A DNA stretch of 64,000 bases from assembly GCA_001942185.1 (NCBI GenBank), contig MKJV01000070.1, positions 1 to 64,000 of the forward strand, read 5' to 3'. The notes under the pieces are model-generated. The model worked only from the letters and a program-made list of their open reading frames with translations. It was not told the origin of the DNA and ran no database searches. The number at the start of each line of letters is the position of its first letter. Positions within the stretch are counted from its first letter, which is position 1. Position numbers and translations under genes: made by a program. Below, in pieces: positions 9,857-18,781 of this stretch. Origin of the DNA: Pseudonocardia sp. CNS-004. GTDB lineage: Bacteria > Actinomycetota > Actinomycetes > Mycobacteriales > Pseudonocardiaceae.

Positions 9857-9887
9857 CTCCATAGAGTACGGTCCGTGCTCTATGGAG
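9857..9887. promoter_or_regulatory. 31-bp palindromic operator before the exporter operon
   Basis: Perfect 10-base arms CTCCATAGAG and CTCTATGGAG, with two more paired bases after a single mismatch and a 5-base centre. It lies 10 to 40 bases upstream of the exporter ATG and overlaps its Shine-Dalgarno (9855-9860). Size and symmetry suit a TetR operator; the TetR gene that ends the operon is the obvious candidate ligand. An RNA hairpin hiding the ribosome site is an alternative. Confidence 0.7.
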
Positions 9888-9945
9888 ACTACGGTTCGCG
9901 CTTAAGAAACGCAACGTTCACTTGATGGCCATGTCGGCACCCGGA

Positions 9946-10040
9946 GCACCGCGACTCGTGCACACGCAGACCCCGACTCGCGCAGGTGTGGGCCCACCCC
10001 TTCCGCGAGTCGGGGTCCGGATGCGTGCGAGTCGCGGTGC
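9946..10040. repeat. Large imperfect inverted repeat with CGCGACTCG cores
   Basis: Two 37-base arms (9946-9982 and 10004-10040). Their outer 13 bases (GCACCGCGACTCG) and inner 13 bases (ACCCCGACTCGCG) pair perfectly around a diverged middle. It lies between the exporter promoter and the end of the USP gene, so it may also act as a terminator for the USP transcript. It shares the CGCGACTCG core with the repeat at 26909-26997. Confidence 0.65.
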
Positions 10041-10050
10041 CGGGCGGCGT

Positions 10051-10505
10051 TCAGTCGTGGGTGGGCACCACGAGCACCGGGCGGTGCTGGCGCTGGATCA
10101 CGCCGTGGGAGATCGACGGGTCCATCAGGCGGCCGATCGCACGGCGCAGCCCTTCCCCGCGGGAGCCGACGACGATCAGGAGGGCGTCGTGCTCGGACGC
10201 CACGTCGCAGAGCACCGTGGCGGGGTCGCCGTGGCGGGCCTCGTAGGTCCACGGCACCGGCGCGCCCGCGAGCAGTCCCTCGACATCGCGCTGTTCGGCC
10301 TGCACCGCCTCGGCGCCCCGTTGCTCCCAGTCGGCGCGTCGACGTTGAGCGGGTAGTCGTTCAGGTCGATCACGTGCACGACGTGCAGCCGCCCGCCGAG
10401 CCTGCGGCCGAGGTCGACCGCGGCGCGCAGGGCCTGGTCGCTGGACGGGTCGCGGCCGTGGCCGACGACCAGCGCCGGCTCGGTCGGGTCGAAGGAGCTG
10501 CTCAC
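10051..10505 (-). CDS. Universal stress protein (UspA family), frameshifted
   Basis: Single USP domain. The N-terminal part VSSSFDPTEPALVVGHG and the C-terminal nucleotide-binding signature VVGSRGEGLRRAIGRLMDPS, then HRPVLVVP, are both clear but in different frames. One base is missing near 10341 (GTCGACGCG then GCC would restore NVDAADWEQRG). GTG start at 10505 with GGAGG 7 bases upstream. USPs bind ATP and support survival under stress, acting in the cytoplasm. It follows the second crcB gene on the same strand after 42 bases. Confidence 0.8.
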
Positions 10506-10547
10506 CGCCGTCCTCCCGGGGTCTTGCCCAGTGTCCCGGATCACGGC

Positions 10548-10940
10548 TCAGCCGGCCACGGCGAGCGCCGCCCACCATCCGATCGCGGCCACCAGCAGTC
10601 CGGAGGCGACGCTGCCCACGACGTAGGCGAGCGCGGTGCGGCGGGCCGCGCCCTCGAGTGCCGTGCCCTCGAGGAGCGTGAACGCCTCGTAGCCGAACGT
10701 GCTGTAGGTGGTCAACGCTCCGCAGAACCCGGTGCCGACGATCGCGGAGACGGCCGGTGGCAGGGCGGTCGACGCACCGGCGATGGCGCCGAGGACGAAC
10801 GAGCCCACCATGTTGACCGTGAACGTGCCCCACGGGAACCGGGTCCCGTTCCGGGCCTGCACGAGGCGGTCGAGCACGTACCGCAGCGGTGCGCCGACCG
10901 CGGCGCCGAGCGCGACCCAGAGCACGGTGAGGGCGTCCAT
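10548..10940 (-). CDS. crcB: Fluoride channel subunit FluC/CrcB (second copy)
   Basis: 130 residues with four predicted membrane helices and the family motifs [21 protein letters not shown] and [17 protein letters not shown] (the central Na+ and fluoride-path residues, including the TTYSTF segment). Fluc channels export F- as dual-topology dimers. Here two adjacent genes, this one and the one at 10940-11371, suggest a heterodimer of oppositely oriented subunits. The start ATG overlaps the upstream stop (TGATG). Confidence 0.93.
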   Translation of the reverse strand: MDALTVLWVALGAAVGAPLRYVLDRLVQARNGTRFPWGTFTVNMVGSFVLGAIAGASTALPPAVSAIVGTGFCGALTTYSTFGYEAFTLLEGTALEGAARRTALAYVVGSVASGLLVAAIGWWAALAVAG

Positions 10941-11371
10941 CAGGCCGCCGCCGGGGGTCCGGCCGGACGGCCCGCGAGCAGCCGGGCGGTGACGACGCCC
11001 GCACCGCACCCGAGTACGGCGAGCACAGGAGAGGCCACGAGGTAGCCGATCGCGAGGCCCGGGTGTGCGCCGGTCAGCAGCGTCAGCGCCTCCACCGTGG
11101 CCGTCGAGAAGGTGGTGTAGCCGCCGAGCACGCCGACGCCGAGGAACGGGCGGACGAGCCGGTGGGCGTCCCGCAGTTCGGTGATCACGACCATGAGTAC
11201 ACCGATCAGGAGGCACCCCGAGAAGTTGATCAGCTGGGTGGCCCACGGCCACGTGCCCGGCGCGTGCGGGAGGAGGACACCGACGGCAAAGCGGGCCTCC
11301 GCGCCGAGCACGCCGCCCGCCGCGATCACGCCCAGCACGTCGACCCGGTACCCGGGCGGCGACGTGGTCAT
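10940..11371 (-). CDS. crcB: Fluoride channel subunit FluC/CrcB (first copy)
   Basis: 143 residues. Motifs [22 protein letters not shown] and [13 protein letters not shown] match the CrcB family, with four membrane segments. Its ATG overlaps the stop of the debranching enzyme gene (ATGA) and its own stop overlaps the next crcB start, so the three are translationally coupled. The sequence is clearly different from the second copy, as expected for two-gene heterodimeric Fluc channels in Gram-positive bacteria. Confidence 0.93.
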   Translation of the reverse strand: MTTSPPGYRVDVLGVIAAGGVLGAEARFAVGVLLPHAPGTWPWATQLINFSGCLLIGVLMVVITELRDAHRLVRPFLGVGVLGGYTTFSTATVEALTLLTGAHPGLAIGYLVASPVLAVLGCGAGVVTARLLAGRPAGPPAAA

Positions 11372-13362
11372 GGCGCGCGGAGCAGGAGCAGCGAGCGGGG
11401 CGGCAGCGTGATGGTGGATCCACCGTTCAGCGGTCGCGTGCCGGACGGGACGCCGTCGGAGCGGGTGCTGTCCAGCTCGGGGGTGAACGGGCCACCGGGC
11501 GGCAACGTGGCGGCCACCGCGTCGGTCCCGGCGTGCAGGAGCAGCAGCCACTCCCCGCGCAGCAGTCCGAGGGTGTGCAGCCCCGGGCCGTGCCAGTCGG
11601 CGCCGCCGAGCCTGCGGCCCTCCGGGTGCCACCAGAGCACCTCGCCGTCGCGGTAGAACCGGTCGCGGTGCAGGGCGGGGGAGCCGCGGCGGATCGCCGC
11701 AGCCCTCGCGGTGAACGCCGCCAGCGCTCCGTCGCGCAGCGACCAGTCCACCCAGGACGTCTCGTCGTCGAGGCAGTACGCGTTGTTGTTGCCCCGCTGG
11801 GTGCGCCACAGCTCGTCGCCGCCCAGCAGCATGGGCGTGCCGGTCGACAGGAGGAGGGTGCCGAGCATCGCCCGCGCGGTGGCGAGCCTGGCGGCGGCCC
11901 GCACCGGTGAGGTCGTCTCGCCCTCCTCGCCGAAGTTCTGCGAGCGGTTGTCGTCGGTGCCGTCGCGGTTGTCCTCGCCGTTGGCCTCGTTGTGCTTGCG
12001 CTCGTACGACAGCAGGTCGCGCAGCGTGAAGCCGTCGTGGGCCGTCACGAAGTTGATCGACGCCCACGGCCGCCGCCCGGAGATCCGGTACAGGTCGGAG
12101 CTTCCTGCGAGCCGGGACGCCACCTCGCCGATGCCGCCGTGGCCGCGCCAGAAGTCGCGCACGGCGTCGCGGTAGCGCCCGTTCCACTCCGACCACGCCA
12201 CGCCGAACCCGCCGACCTGGTAGCCCTCGCCGGTGGCGTCCCACGGTTCCGCGATGAGCTTGACGGTCGACAGCACCGGGTCGACGGCGATCGCCGTGAG
12301 CAGCGGCGCGTGCGGGTCGAACGGGCCGGAGCCGGGCCTGCCCAGCACGCTCGCCAGGTCGATCCGGAACCCGTCGACGCCCAGCGCCGTGACCCAGTAC
12401 CGCATGGCGTCGCAGACCAGCCGGATGACGGTGGGCGAGCCTGCGTCGAGGGTGTTGCCGGTGCCGGTGATGTCGGCGTCGTGGCCGTCGCTGCGCAGCG
12501 CGTAGTAGGCCGGGGCGTCCAACCCCCGGTAGGACAGCGTGGTGCCGCCCACCCCGCCCTCCGCGGTGTGGTTCGGGACGATGTCGAGGATCACCTCGAT
12601 GCCCGCGGCGTGCAGTGCCGCCACCATCGCGGCGAACTCCTCGACCTCCTCTCCCGGCGCTCGCGTAGCGGGGTGGGGGGCGAGAAAGCCGAGCGTGGCG
12701 TAGCCCAGTAGTTCGGCGCCCGCGCTCCAACAACGGCGGCTCGTCGGCGATCGCCGCCACCGGCAGCAGCTCCACCGCGGTGACGCCGAGGCGGCACAGG
12801 TGCTCGATCACGGCGGGGTGGGCGAGGCCCAGGTACGTGCCGCGCTGCTCGGGGGGCACGTCCGGGTGCAGCCGCGTGTAGCCGCGCACGTGCAGCTCGG
12901 CGATCACCGTCTCCGACCACGGCACGTCGGGGCGTGGGCCGGGAGCTGCCCCGTCGGGCCCGGTGACCACCGAGAGCGGCACGTGGCCGAGCGAGTCGAC
13001 CGTGCTGGCCGGGCCGGTCATCGGGTCGTCCACCCAGCCCCGGGCGGCGATCGGATCCGTGACCCGGCCGATGATGCGCCGCGCGTACGGGTCGACGAGG
13101 ATCTTCGCCGGATTGCGCGCACGCCGTCCCACGGCCGGTACGGACCGTGCACGCGATAGCCGTAGCGCTGCCCGGGCCGCACCCCTTCGACGTATCCGTG
13201 CCACACCCCGAACGTGCGCTCCGTGAGCGCCACCCGCTTCTCGGACAGGGCGTCGTCCACCCCGTCGACGAGGCAGACGTCGACGGCATCTGCGCTGGTC
13301 GAGGCCACGGCGAAGCGCACGCCGCCCTCGTCGGCATGGGCACCCAATGGGAAGACCGGCAC
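11368..13362 (-). CDS. treX: Glycogen debranching enzyme / isoamylase-type GH13, frameshifted
   Basis: GH13 enzyme cleaving alpha-1,6 branches. In order: CBM48-like N-terminus ([20 protein letters not shown]), [23 protein letters not shown], the catalytic-barrel pieces [21 protein letters not shown] (nucleophile Asp) and [14 protein letters not shown], and a [17 protein letters not shown] segment typical of GlgX/TreX. Three one-base losses (about 13111, 12718 and 12697) split it into four frames; each is repaired by one base. Start is uncertain: GTG 13362 fits the family, TTG 13401 is possible. Leads the crcB pair; the divergent ABC gene starts only 20 bases away, so each promoter lies within the other's gene. 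Confidence 0.85.
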
Positions 13363-13382
13363 GATCGGCGAGGATATGCCCC

Positions 13383-14216
13383 GTGGCTGCGCCCGGATCA
13401 AGCTCTGAGCCCCCGCCCGTCGTGGACGACCTCGAGGACACCGTCGTCAGGATGACCGGTGTCACCGTCCGCCGCGGGGCGTCCACCCTGTTGCGCGACG
13501 TCGACTGGACGGTCGAACTCGACGAGCGCTGGGTCGTCCTCGGCCCGAACGGCGCCGGGAAGACGACCCTGCTGCGCATCGCCGCGGCCGAGCTGCACCC
13601 GACGGCCGGCACGGTGCACGTGCTCGGCGAGCGGCTCGGCGGGGTCAACGTCTTCGAGCTGCGGACCCGGATCGGTCTGACGTCCGCAGCTCTGGGTCTG
13701 CGCGTGCCGGGCGACGAGGTCGTGCGTGACGTCGTCGTCAGCGCCGGGTGGGGGGTGCTCGGGCGCTGGCGGGAGGCCTACGACGCCTTCGACACCGACC
13801 GCGCCGACCACCTGCTCGCCGCGCTGGGTATGGGTGCGTTGGCCGGCCGCGAGTACGGCACCCTGTCCGAGGGCGAGCGCAAGCGCACCCTGATCGCCCG
13901 CGCGCTCATGACCGACCCGGAGCTCATCCTCTTCGACGAGCCGGCCGCGGGGCTCGACCTGGGCGGGCGCGAGGACCTCGTCGCGCGCCTCGCGGAGCTC
14001 GCCGCCGACCCGGACGCCCCGGCGTCGGTGCTGGTCACCCACCACGTCGAGGAGATCCCGGTGGGCTACAGCCACGCGCTGCTGCTGCGCGACGGCGCGG
14101 TGGTGGCCGCCGGGCTCCTGGACGACGTGCTGACCGACGAGAACCTGAGCACGACGTTCGGCCTGCCGCTCTCGGTGCAGAAGCGGAGGGGCCGCTACAC
14201 CGCCTGGCGCAGGTAG
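13383..14216 (+). CDS. ABC transporter-type ATPase
   Basis: About 277 residues, a single ATP-binding cassette: Walker A GPNGAGKTTLL, signature LSEGERKRTLIARAL, Walker B LILFDEPAAGLD and H-loop VTHHVEE. No permease or binding protein gene is adjacent, so it may work with a membrane subunit encoded elsewhere or be a soluble cassette protein. The resemblance to YlmA/ModF-type lone ATPases is noted but not firm. GTG 13383 is chosen for a weak GAGGA upstream; GTG 13422 is an alternative. Divergent from the debranching gene. Confidence 0.85.
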   Translation: MAAPGSSSEPPPVVDDLEDTVVRMTGVTVRRGASTLLRDVDWTVELDERWVVLGPNGAGKTTLLRIAAAELHPTAGTVHVLGERLGGVNVFELRTRIGLTSAALGLRVPGDEVVRDVVVSAGWGVLGRWREAYDAFDTDRADHLLAALGMGALAGREYGTLSEGERKRTLIARALMTDPELILFDEPAAGLDLGGREDLVARLAELAADPDAPASVLVTHHVEEIPVGYSHALLLRDGAVVAAGLLDDVLTDENLSTTFGLPLSVQKRRGRYTAWRR

Positions 14217-14262
14217 GCCGCCGACGAAGTCCGCTGTTCCCCTTTCCGCCTGCGCACCGTAT

Positions 14263-14285
14263 GTTTGTCAGACAGACCGACAAAC
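14263..14285. promoter_or_regulatory. Inverted repeat upstream of the MHS transporter
   Basis: GTTTGTC (14263-14269) and GACAAAC (14279-14285) form perfect 7-base arms, overlapping a short run of GACCGAC direct repeats. It lies about 37 bases before the ATG of the transporter and has the size of a dimeric repressor site. No regulator gene is adjacent on that strand, so the ligand is unknown. Confidence 0.5.
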
Positions 14286-14321
14286 AGACCGACCGACCAT
14301 CCGGAAGGCGGCAACGCAACG

Positions 14322-15674
14322 ATGCAGACGCAGAGCAGTCCGGTTCACGGCAGTCCGGCCCAGGCGGAGTCCACGCGGCGGGTGGCGCTGGCCAGCATGG
14401 TCGGGACGTCCATCGAGTGGTACGACTTCTTCATCTTCGGCACCGCATCCGCGCTGGTGTTCGGGCAGCTGTTCTTCCCCAACTTCTCCGAGCTCGCCGG
14501 CACGCTGGCCGCCTTCGCCTCGTTCGCGGTCGGCTTCGTGGCCCGGCCGGTGGGTGGGCTGCTGTTCGGCCACATCGGCGACCGTGTCGGGCGCAAGACC
14601 ACGCTGATCGTGACGCTCACGATGATGGGCCTGGCCACGTTCGTGATGGGCCTGCTGCCCACGTTCGCGACCATCGGGATCTGGGCGCCGATCCTCATGG
14701 TCGTGCTCCGGTTCGTGCAGGGCATGGCCGTCGGCGGCGAGTGGGGCGGCGCCGTGCTGATGGCCGTGGAGCACTCGGACAAGAAGCGGCGGGGCTTCTT
14801 CGGCAGCTTCGCGCAGGTCGGCAGCGCCGTGGGTGGCCTGCTGTCGACGGGCATGTTCCTGCTGATGCAGCAGCTGCCCGAGGAGGACTTCCTGGCGTGG
14901 GGCTGGCGGGTGCCATTCCTGGTCAGCATCGTGCTGGTGGGGATCGGTCTGTTCATCCGGCTGCGCATCACCGAGTCGCCCGAGTTCACGAAGGTCCAGC
15001 AGACCCGCGGTGTCGCGAAGGTGCCGGTGGTCGAGCTGCTGCGGGGCGATGCGCGCAACGTGCTGCTGGCCGCCGGGCTCTACCTGTCGCACGGCGTGCT
15101 GTTCTACGCGATGACCGTCTACACGATCTCGTACACCACGAGGGCGTACGGCCTCGAGCAGAACCTCTACCTGGTGGGTGTCACCGCGGCCGGAGCGGTG
15201 CAGATCCTCACGATCCCCCTGATGGGCATCCTGTCCGACCGGCTGGGCAGGCGCCCGGTGATCATCTTCGGAACCGTCTTCATCGCGCTGTTCGCGATCC
15301 CGCTGAACTTCATGATCACCGCGCAGGTTCCGGTGCTGGCCTGGCTCGCGGTGGTCATCTCCATCTGCATCGGCCACAACGCGGTGTACTCCCCGACGGC
15401 CGCGCTGTACTCGGAGATGTTCCCCGCGCGGGTCCGCTACAGCGGCGCGTCCATCGGCTACCAGTTCGGCGGTGCGATCGCCGGGTTCGTCCCGCTCGTC
15501 GCCGCATCGCTCGTGGGTGCCGCGGGCGGCGCCTACTGGCCCATCCCGGCGATGATCGCGCTCGCCGCGCTGATCGGCCTCGGGTGCATCCTGCTGGTGC
15601 GCCCGGCGGTGGAGGACGAGGACCCGGCGCCCGCGGACCTTCCTCGAGAACCGGTCCCGCCGGACCCGGCCTGA
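14322..15674 (+). CDS. MHS-family MFS transporter (metabolite:H+ symporter)
   Basis: 450 residues, 12 membrane segments, with the MHS hallmarks GTSIEWYDFFIFGTAS near the N-terminus, GHIGDRVGRKTTLI in loop 2-3 and RFVQGMAVGGEWGGAVLM in helix 4-5. Such proteins take up dicarboxylates, shikimate, proline/betaine or similar acids; the substrate cannot be read from sequence alone. GGAAGG lies 13 bases before the ATG at 14322. The acidic, proline-rich C-terminal tail is cytoplasmic. It stands alone between the ABC gene and a repeat region. Confidence 0.88.
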   Translation: MQTQSSPVHGSPAQAESTRRVALASMVGTSIEWYDFFIFGTASALVFGQLFFPNFSELAGTLAAFASFAVGFVARPVGGLLFGHIGDRVGRKTTLIVTLTMMGLATFVMGLLPTFATIGIWAPILMVVLRFVQGMAVGGEWGGAVLMAVEHSDKKRRGFFGSFAQVGSAVGGLLSTGMFLLMQQLPEEDFLAWGWRVPFLVSIVLVGIGLFIRLRITESPEFTKVQQTRGVAKVPVVELLRGDARNVLLAAGLYLSHGVLFYAMTVYTISYTTRAYGLEQNLYLVGVTAAGAVQILTIPLMGILSDRLGRRPVIIFGTVFIALFAIPLNFMITAQVPVLAWLAVVISICIGHNAVYSPTAALYSEMFPARVRYSGASIGYQFGGAIAGFVPLVAASLVGAAGGAYWPIPAMIALAALIGLGCILLVRPAVEDEDPAPADLPREPVPPDPA

Positions 15675-15729
15675 CGACCCGGACGAGTGAGCCCGAGGAC
15701 CGTCGCCGGTCGGGCAGGCCACGGCGAGC

Positions 15730-15835
15730 AGCACGCCACGGTCGCGGTCACCACGATGGCGTACTGCTCGAACCGATCACGCCGCGCGAGCAGCACCTCG
15801 GTGTGGTCGCGGCCGCACTGCGGTGCTGCTCAGAT
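15730..15835. repeat. GTGCTGCTC-type dispersed repeat, copy A
   Basis: Two related units containing a TACTGCTC or TGCTGCTC core followed by CGATCACG, plus perfect 9-base arms GAGCAGCAC (15788-15796) and GTGCTGCTC (15823-15831). By eye the segment 15744-15793 resembles the tandem repeats at 51808-51985 (shared pattern CGGT.ACCACG, then TGCTCG, then GATCA). The repeat fills the gap between the transporter and the HxlR gene. Confidence 0.5.
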
Positions 15836-15838
15836 CGA

Positions 15839-16540
15839 TCACGGGTCGCGCCGCTCCGCGCCCCCTGCGAGACCGCGGGTGCGTTCCCCGGAGCCCACCG
15901 GGGCCGGGCGCGGGAAGCGAGCCACGAAGCGGGTCGCCTTCTCCGCATCGCCCCGGACCTCGGCGTCGCCCGCCGCGACGGCCTCGGCCAGCCGGCGCCC
16001 GGCGAACACCACCGAGCGCAACCCGGCCGCGGTGGTGCGGATCTCCGCATCCGCCCACACGGCCTCGCCACGGACGATCTCGAGCCGCCCGCCGGTGACC
16101 TCCGCGGCGAACCGGTCGTCGCCGAGCACCAGCGCGACCCGGACGTCCTCGGCGCCGTCCGGGTCGAACGTGGTGAGCAGCGCGAGGACCAGCGCGTCGG
16201 GGGAGAGGCCCGCGCGTGACGACGTGGGGATCCGGCTGCCCCACCGGGCGAGCTCGACCACCACCGGTCGCAGCGCGGACCCACGCTCGGTGAGCTCGTA
16301 GACCTGCCCGCTCACCGGTGGTCCGAGCCGGCGCCGCTCGACGAGCCCGGCGCCCGCCAGCTCGCGGAGTCGCTGCGACAGCACGTTCTGACTCATCCCG
16401 GGCAGCCCGCGCACCAGGTCGGAGAAGCGCTTCGGCCCGAACAGCAGCTCGCGCACGACGAGCAGCGTCCACCGCTCGCCGACCACGTCCAGGGCGCGGG
16501 CGACACCACAGGGGTCGTCGTAGTTCCGAGCTCCAGCCAT
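15839..16540 (-). CDS. HxlR-family regulator with SCP2-like C-terminal domain
   Basis: 233 residues. The winged-helix HxlR domain covers about residues 8-100 (DVVGERWTLLVVRELLFGPK, then MSQNVLSQRLRELAGAGLVE). The C-terminal half (LLTTFDPDGAEDVRVALVLG onward) resembles the SCP2 sterol-carrier fold often attached to actinobacterial HxlR proteins, probably for a hydrophobic ligand. It is divergent from the PPOX gene, and the 19-bp palindrome at 16579-16597 is its likely binding site. ATG start at 16540; no strong ribosome site is visible. Confidence 0.85.
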   Translation of the reverse strand: MAGARNYDDPCGVARALDVVGERWTLLVVRELLFGPKRFSDLVRGLPGMSQNVLSQRLRELAGAGLVERRRLGPPVSGQVYELTERGSALRPVVVELARWGSRIPTSSRAGLSPDALVLALLTTFDPDGAEDVRVALVLGDDRFAAEVTGGRLEIVRGEAVWADAEIRTTAAGLRSVVFAGRRLAEAVAAGDAEVRGDAEKATRFVARFPRPAPVGSGERTRGLAGGAERRDP

Positions 16541-16578
16541 GAGGGAACTGTAGCAACTACTTGTGTTCTAGTCGGGAT

Positions 16579-16597
16579 TACTCCTAAATTAGGAGTA
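16579..16597. promoter_or_regulatory. 19-bp palindromic operator over the PPOX start
   Basis: TACTCCTAAATTAGGAGTA: perfect 9-base arms around one central base. Its right arm includes the AGGAG before the PPOX ATG (the A of ATG is its last base). Placement between divergent HxlR and PPOX genes suggests binding by the HxlR protein and direct blocking of transcription or translation. Confidence 0.65.
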
Positions 16598-17099
16598 TGA
16601 CGATCTCGACGCTCCCGCAGGGGCATCCGGACCTGATCCACAGCGACACCGCGCGCAGGCTGCTCGCCTCGCCCGAGCCGGCCCGGCTCGCCTACACGGC
16701 CGCCGACGGCACGCCGCGCGTGTTCCCGATGCTCTTCCACTGGACGGGCGAGGAGATCGTCTTCGGGACGTTCGCGGGCCCCGCAAGATCACCGCCCTCC
16801 GGGCGCGGCCGGACGTGGCGGTCACGATCGACACGGCGTCGATGCCGCCGGAGGTGCTGCTGCTGCGCGGGCGTGCCGAGGTCACCGATGTCGACGGCAT
16901 CGTGCCCGAGTACGCGCTCGCCCACATCCGCTGCGGCGGGGAGGAAGCCGGCCGGGCCGCGGTGGCCGAGGCCGACCGTCCCGGCGTGCGGATGGCCCGG
17001 ATCGCGGTACGCCCGACCTGGGTCGGCGTGCTGGACTTCGCCACCCGCTTCCCCGGCGGCGGCACCGCCGACGACTTCGCGCAGCGAGGCCGGGGATGA
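16597..17099 (+). CDS. Pyridoxamine 5'-phosphate oxidase-like flavin protein, frameshifted
   Basis: About 167 residues with a split-barrel PPOX/F420 fold: LLASPEPARLAYTAADGTPR and VFPMLFHWTGEEIVFGT at the N-terminus, then KITALRARPDVAVTIDT and VLLLRGRAEVTDVDG. One base lost near 16781 (GGCCCCGCAAG) separates the two halves. Such proteins bind FMN or F420 and often act in oxidative detoxification. Its stop overlaps the hydrolase ATG (ATGA), forming an operon with the hydrolase and crotonase. The palindrome over its start indicates HxlR control. Confidence 0.75.
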
Positions 17100-17774
17100 C
17101 GACGTCGTGCTGGTCCCCGGTGCGGGCGGGCAGGCGTGGTACTGGCATCGGGTGGTGCCCGAGCTGCGGGCGAGGAGCCACGAGGCGATCGCGGTCGACC
17201 TCCCCGCCGCCGACGACGGCGCCGGGTTCGTGGAGTACGCCGACGCGGTGGTCGCGGCGATCGGTGACCGGCGCGGCGACCTCGTCCTCGTCGGCAGTCG
17301 CTGGGCGGGTTCACCGTGCCGCTGGTGGCCGAGCGGGTGCCGGTCGAGCAGATCGTGCTGCTCAACGCGATGGTGCCGAAACCGGGCGAGTCCGGGGGCG
17401 AGTGGTGGGAGGCCACCGGGCAGGCCGCGGCGCGTGCCGCGTACGCCGCGCGGGACGGCCGGTCCGCCGACTCCTTCGACCCGCTCGTCGACTTCTTCCA
17501 CGACGTCCCGCCGGACGTCACCGCGGTGGCGGTGGCCGGCGGCGTGGACCAGTCCGGCACTCCCTTCGAGGAGCCGTGGCCGCTCGCGGCGTGGCCGGAC
17601 GTCCCCACCCGGTTCCTGCAGGGCCGGGAGGACCGGTTGTTCCCGCTGGGGTTCCAGCGCCGGGTGGCGGCCGAGCGGCTGCCCGGCGTCGAGGTCGAGG
17701 AGCTCCCCGGCGGGCACCTCCTGGCGCTCAGCCGGCCTGTCGAGCTGGCGACGGCACTAATGTCACCGGCGTGA
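17096..17774 (+). CDS. Alpha/beta hydrolase, frameshifted
   Basis: About 226 residues. An ATG overlapping the PPOX stop begins the gene, but one base is lost almost at once (near 17101), after which DVVLVPGAGGQAWYWHRVVP is clear. A second loss near 17309 breaks the nucleophile elbow; repair gives G-Q-S-L-G-G followed by FTVPLVAERV. The C-terminal half keeps FLQGREDRLFP (acid region) and LPGGHLLALS (catalytic His). A small esterase or hydrolase of the salicylate-esterase-like type is likely, substrate unknown. Confidence 0.72.
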
Positions 17775-18549
17775 CGGAATTCGTGAGGCTCGACGTCGAA
17801 GGCGGAATCGGCACGATCCGGCTGGACCGGCCGCCATGAACGCGTTCAACCGCCAACTGCAGGAGGAGCTCAAGGCCTGCGCGGAGGAAGCCACCCGGCG
17901 CGCGGACGTGCACGCCGTGGTCGTGTACGGCGGCGAGAAGGTGTTCGCGGCGGGAGCCGACATCAAGGAGATGGTCGGGCTCTCCTACGCCGAGATGGCG
18001 CCGGTCGCGCGCAGGCTGTCGGCGTGTTTCGGGGCGTTGTCGGAGGTGCCCAAGCCCACGGTCGCGGCGATCACCGGGTACGCGCTCGGCGGCGGCATGG
18101 AGGTGGCGCTGGGCTGTGACCGGCGCGTCTGCGGCGACAACGCGAAGCTCGGGCAGCCGGAGATCCTGCTCGGCATCATCCCCGGTGGGGGTGGCACGCA
18201 GCGGATGTCGCGCCTGATCGGCCCGTCGCGCGCCAAGGACCTGATCTACACGGGCCGCATGGTGGGGGCACAGGAGGCACTCGAGATCGGGCTGGTGGAC
18301 GAGGTCGTCCCGGCCGACGAGGTCCACGCCGCCGCCCGACGGTGGGCCGAGAAGTTCGTGAACGGCCCCGCGGTGGCGCTGGCCGCCGCCAAGAAGGCGA
18401 TCGACGGCGGCCTCGAGACCGACCTGCGCACGGGCCTGGACATCGAGGCCGACCTGTTCGCGGCGCTGTTCGCGACGGACGACCGCCGCATCGGCATGGA
18501 GTCGTTCGTCGAGAACGGTCCCGGCAAGGCGAAGTTCACCGGCCGCTGA
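17771..18549 (+). CDS. Enoyl-CoA hydratase/isomerase (crotonase family), frameshifted near start
   Basis: About 259 residues. GTG at 17771 overlaps the hydrolase stop (GTGA). N-terminal VRLDVEGGIGTIRLDRPP and the remainder beginning MNAFNRQLQEE are in different frames, with one base lost near 17835. Oxyanion-hole motifs FAAGADIKEM and YALGGGMEVALGCD, and both catalytic Glu positions (MEVAL and QPEILLGIIPGGGGTQ), are kept, so hydratase activity is expected. Role in beta-oxidation is probable; the operon with PPOX and hydrolase genes hints at degradation of a specific acyl compound. Confidence 0.88.
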
Positions 18550-18660
18550 GCGCCACCCACAACCGATAGCCGCGGTGTCACGCCGCGTTCGGCCGGCTGA
18601 CGGTCGAGCTCAGCGTGGCGCCAGCGCGCCCCACGCCCCGCGGGCCACGACCACCCGCGG

Positions 18661-18726
18661 CGTGATCGCCGGGAATGGTCGGAGAGCGCCGGACGTGACG
18701 CGCCGGCACCACTTCCGGCGATCACG
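18661..18726. repeat. Intergenic inverted repeat (CGTGATCGCCGG)
   Basis: Perfect 12-base arms CGTGATCGCCGG (18661-18672) and CCGGCGATCACG (18715-18726), with partial further pairing inside a 42-base centre. It lies between two convergent genes (crotonase and a membrane protein) and could act as a bidirectional terminator or be a dispersed palindromic repeat. Confidence 0.6.
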
Positions 18727-18781
18727 AGCCACCGGTCGGCTCATCACCCCGGTCCTGATCGCCGACGGCCATTGGCCGAGC

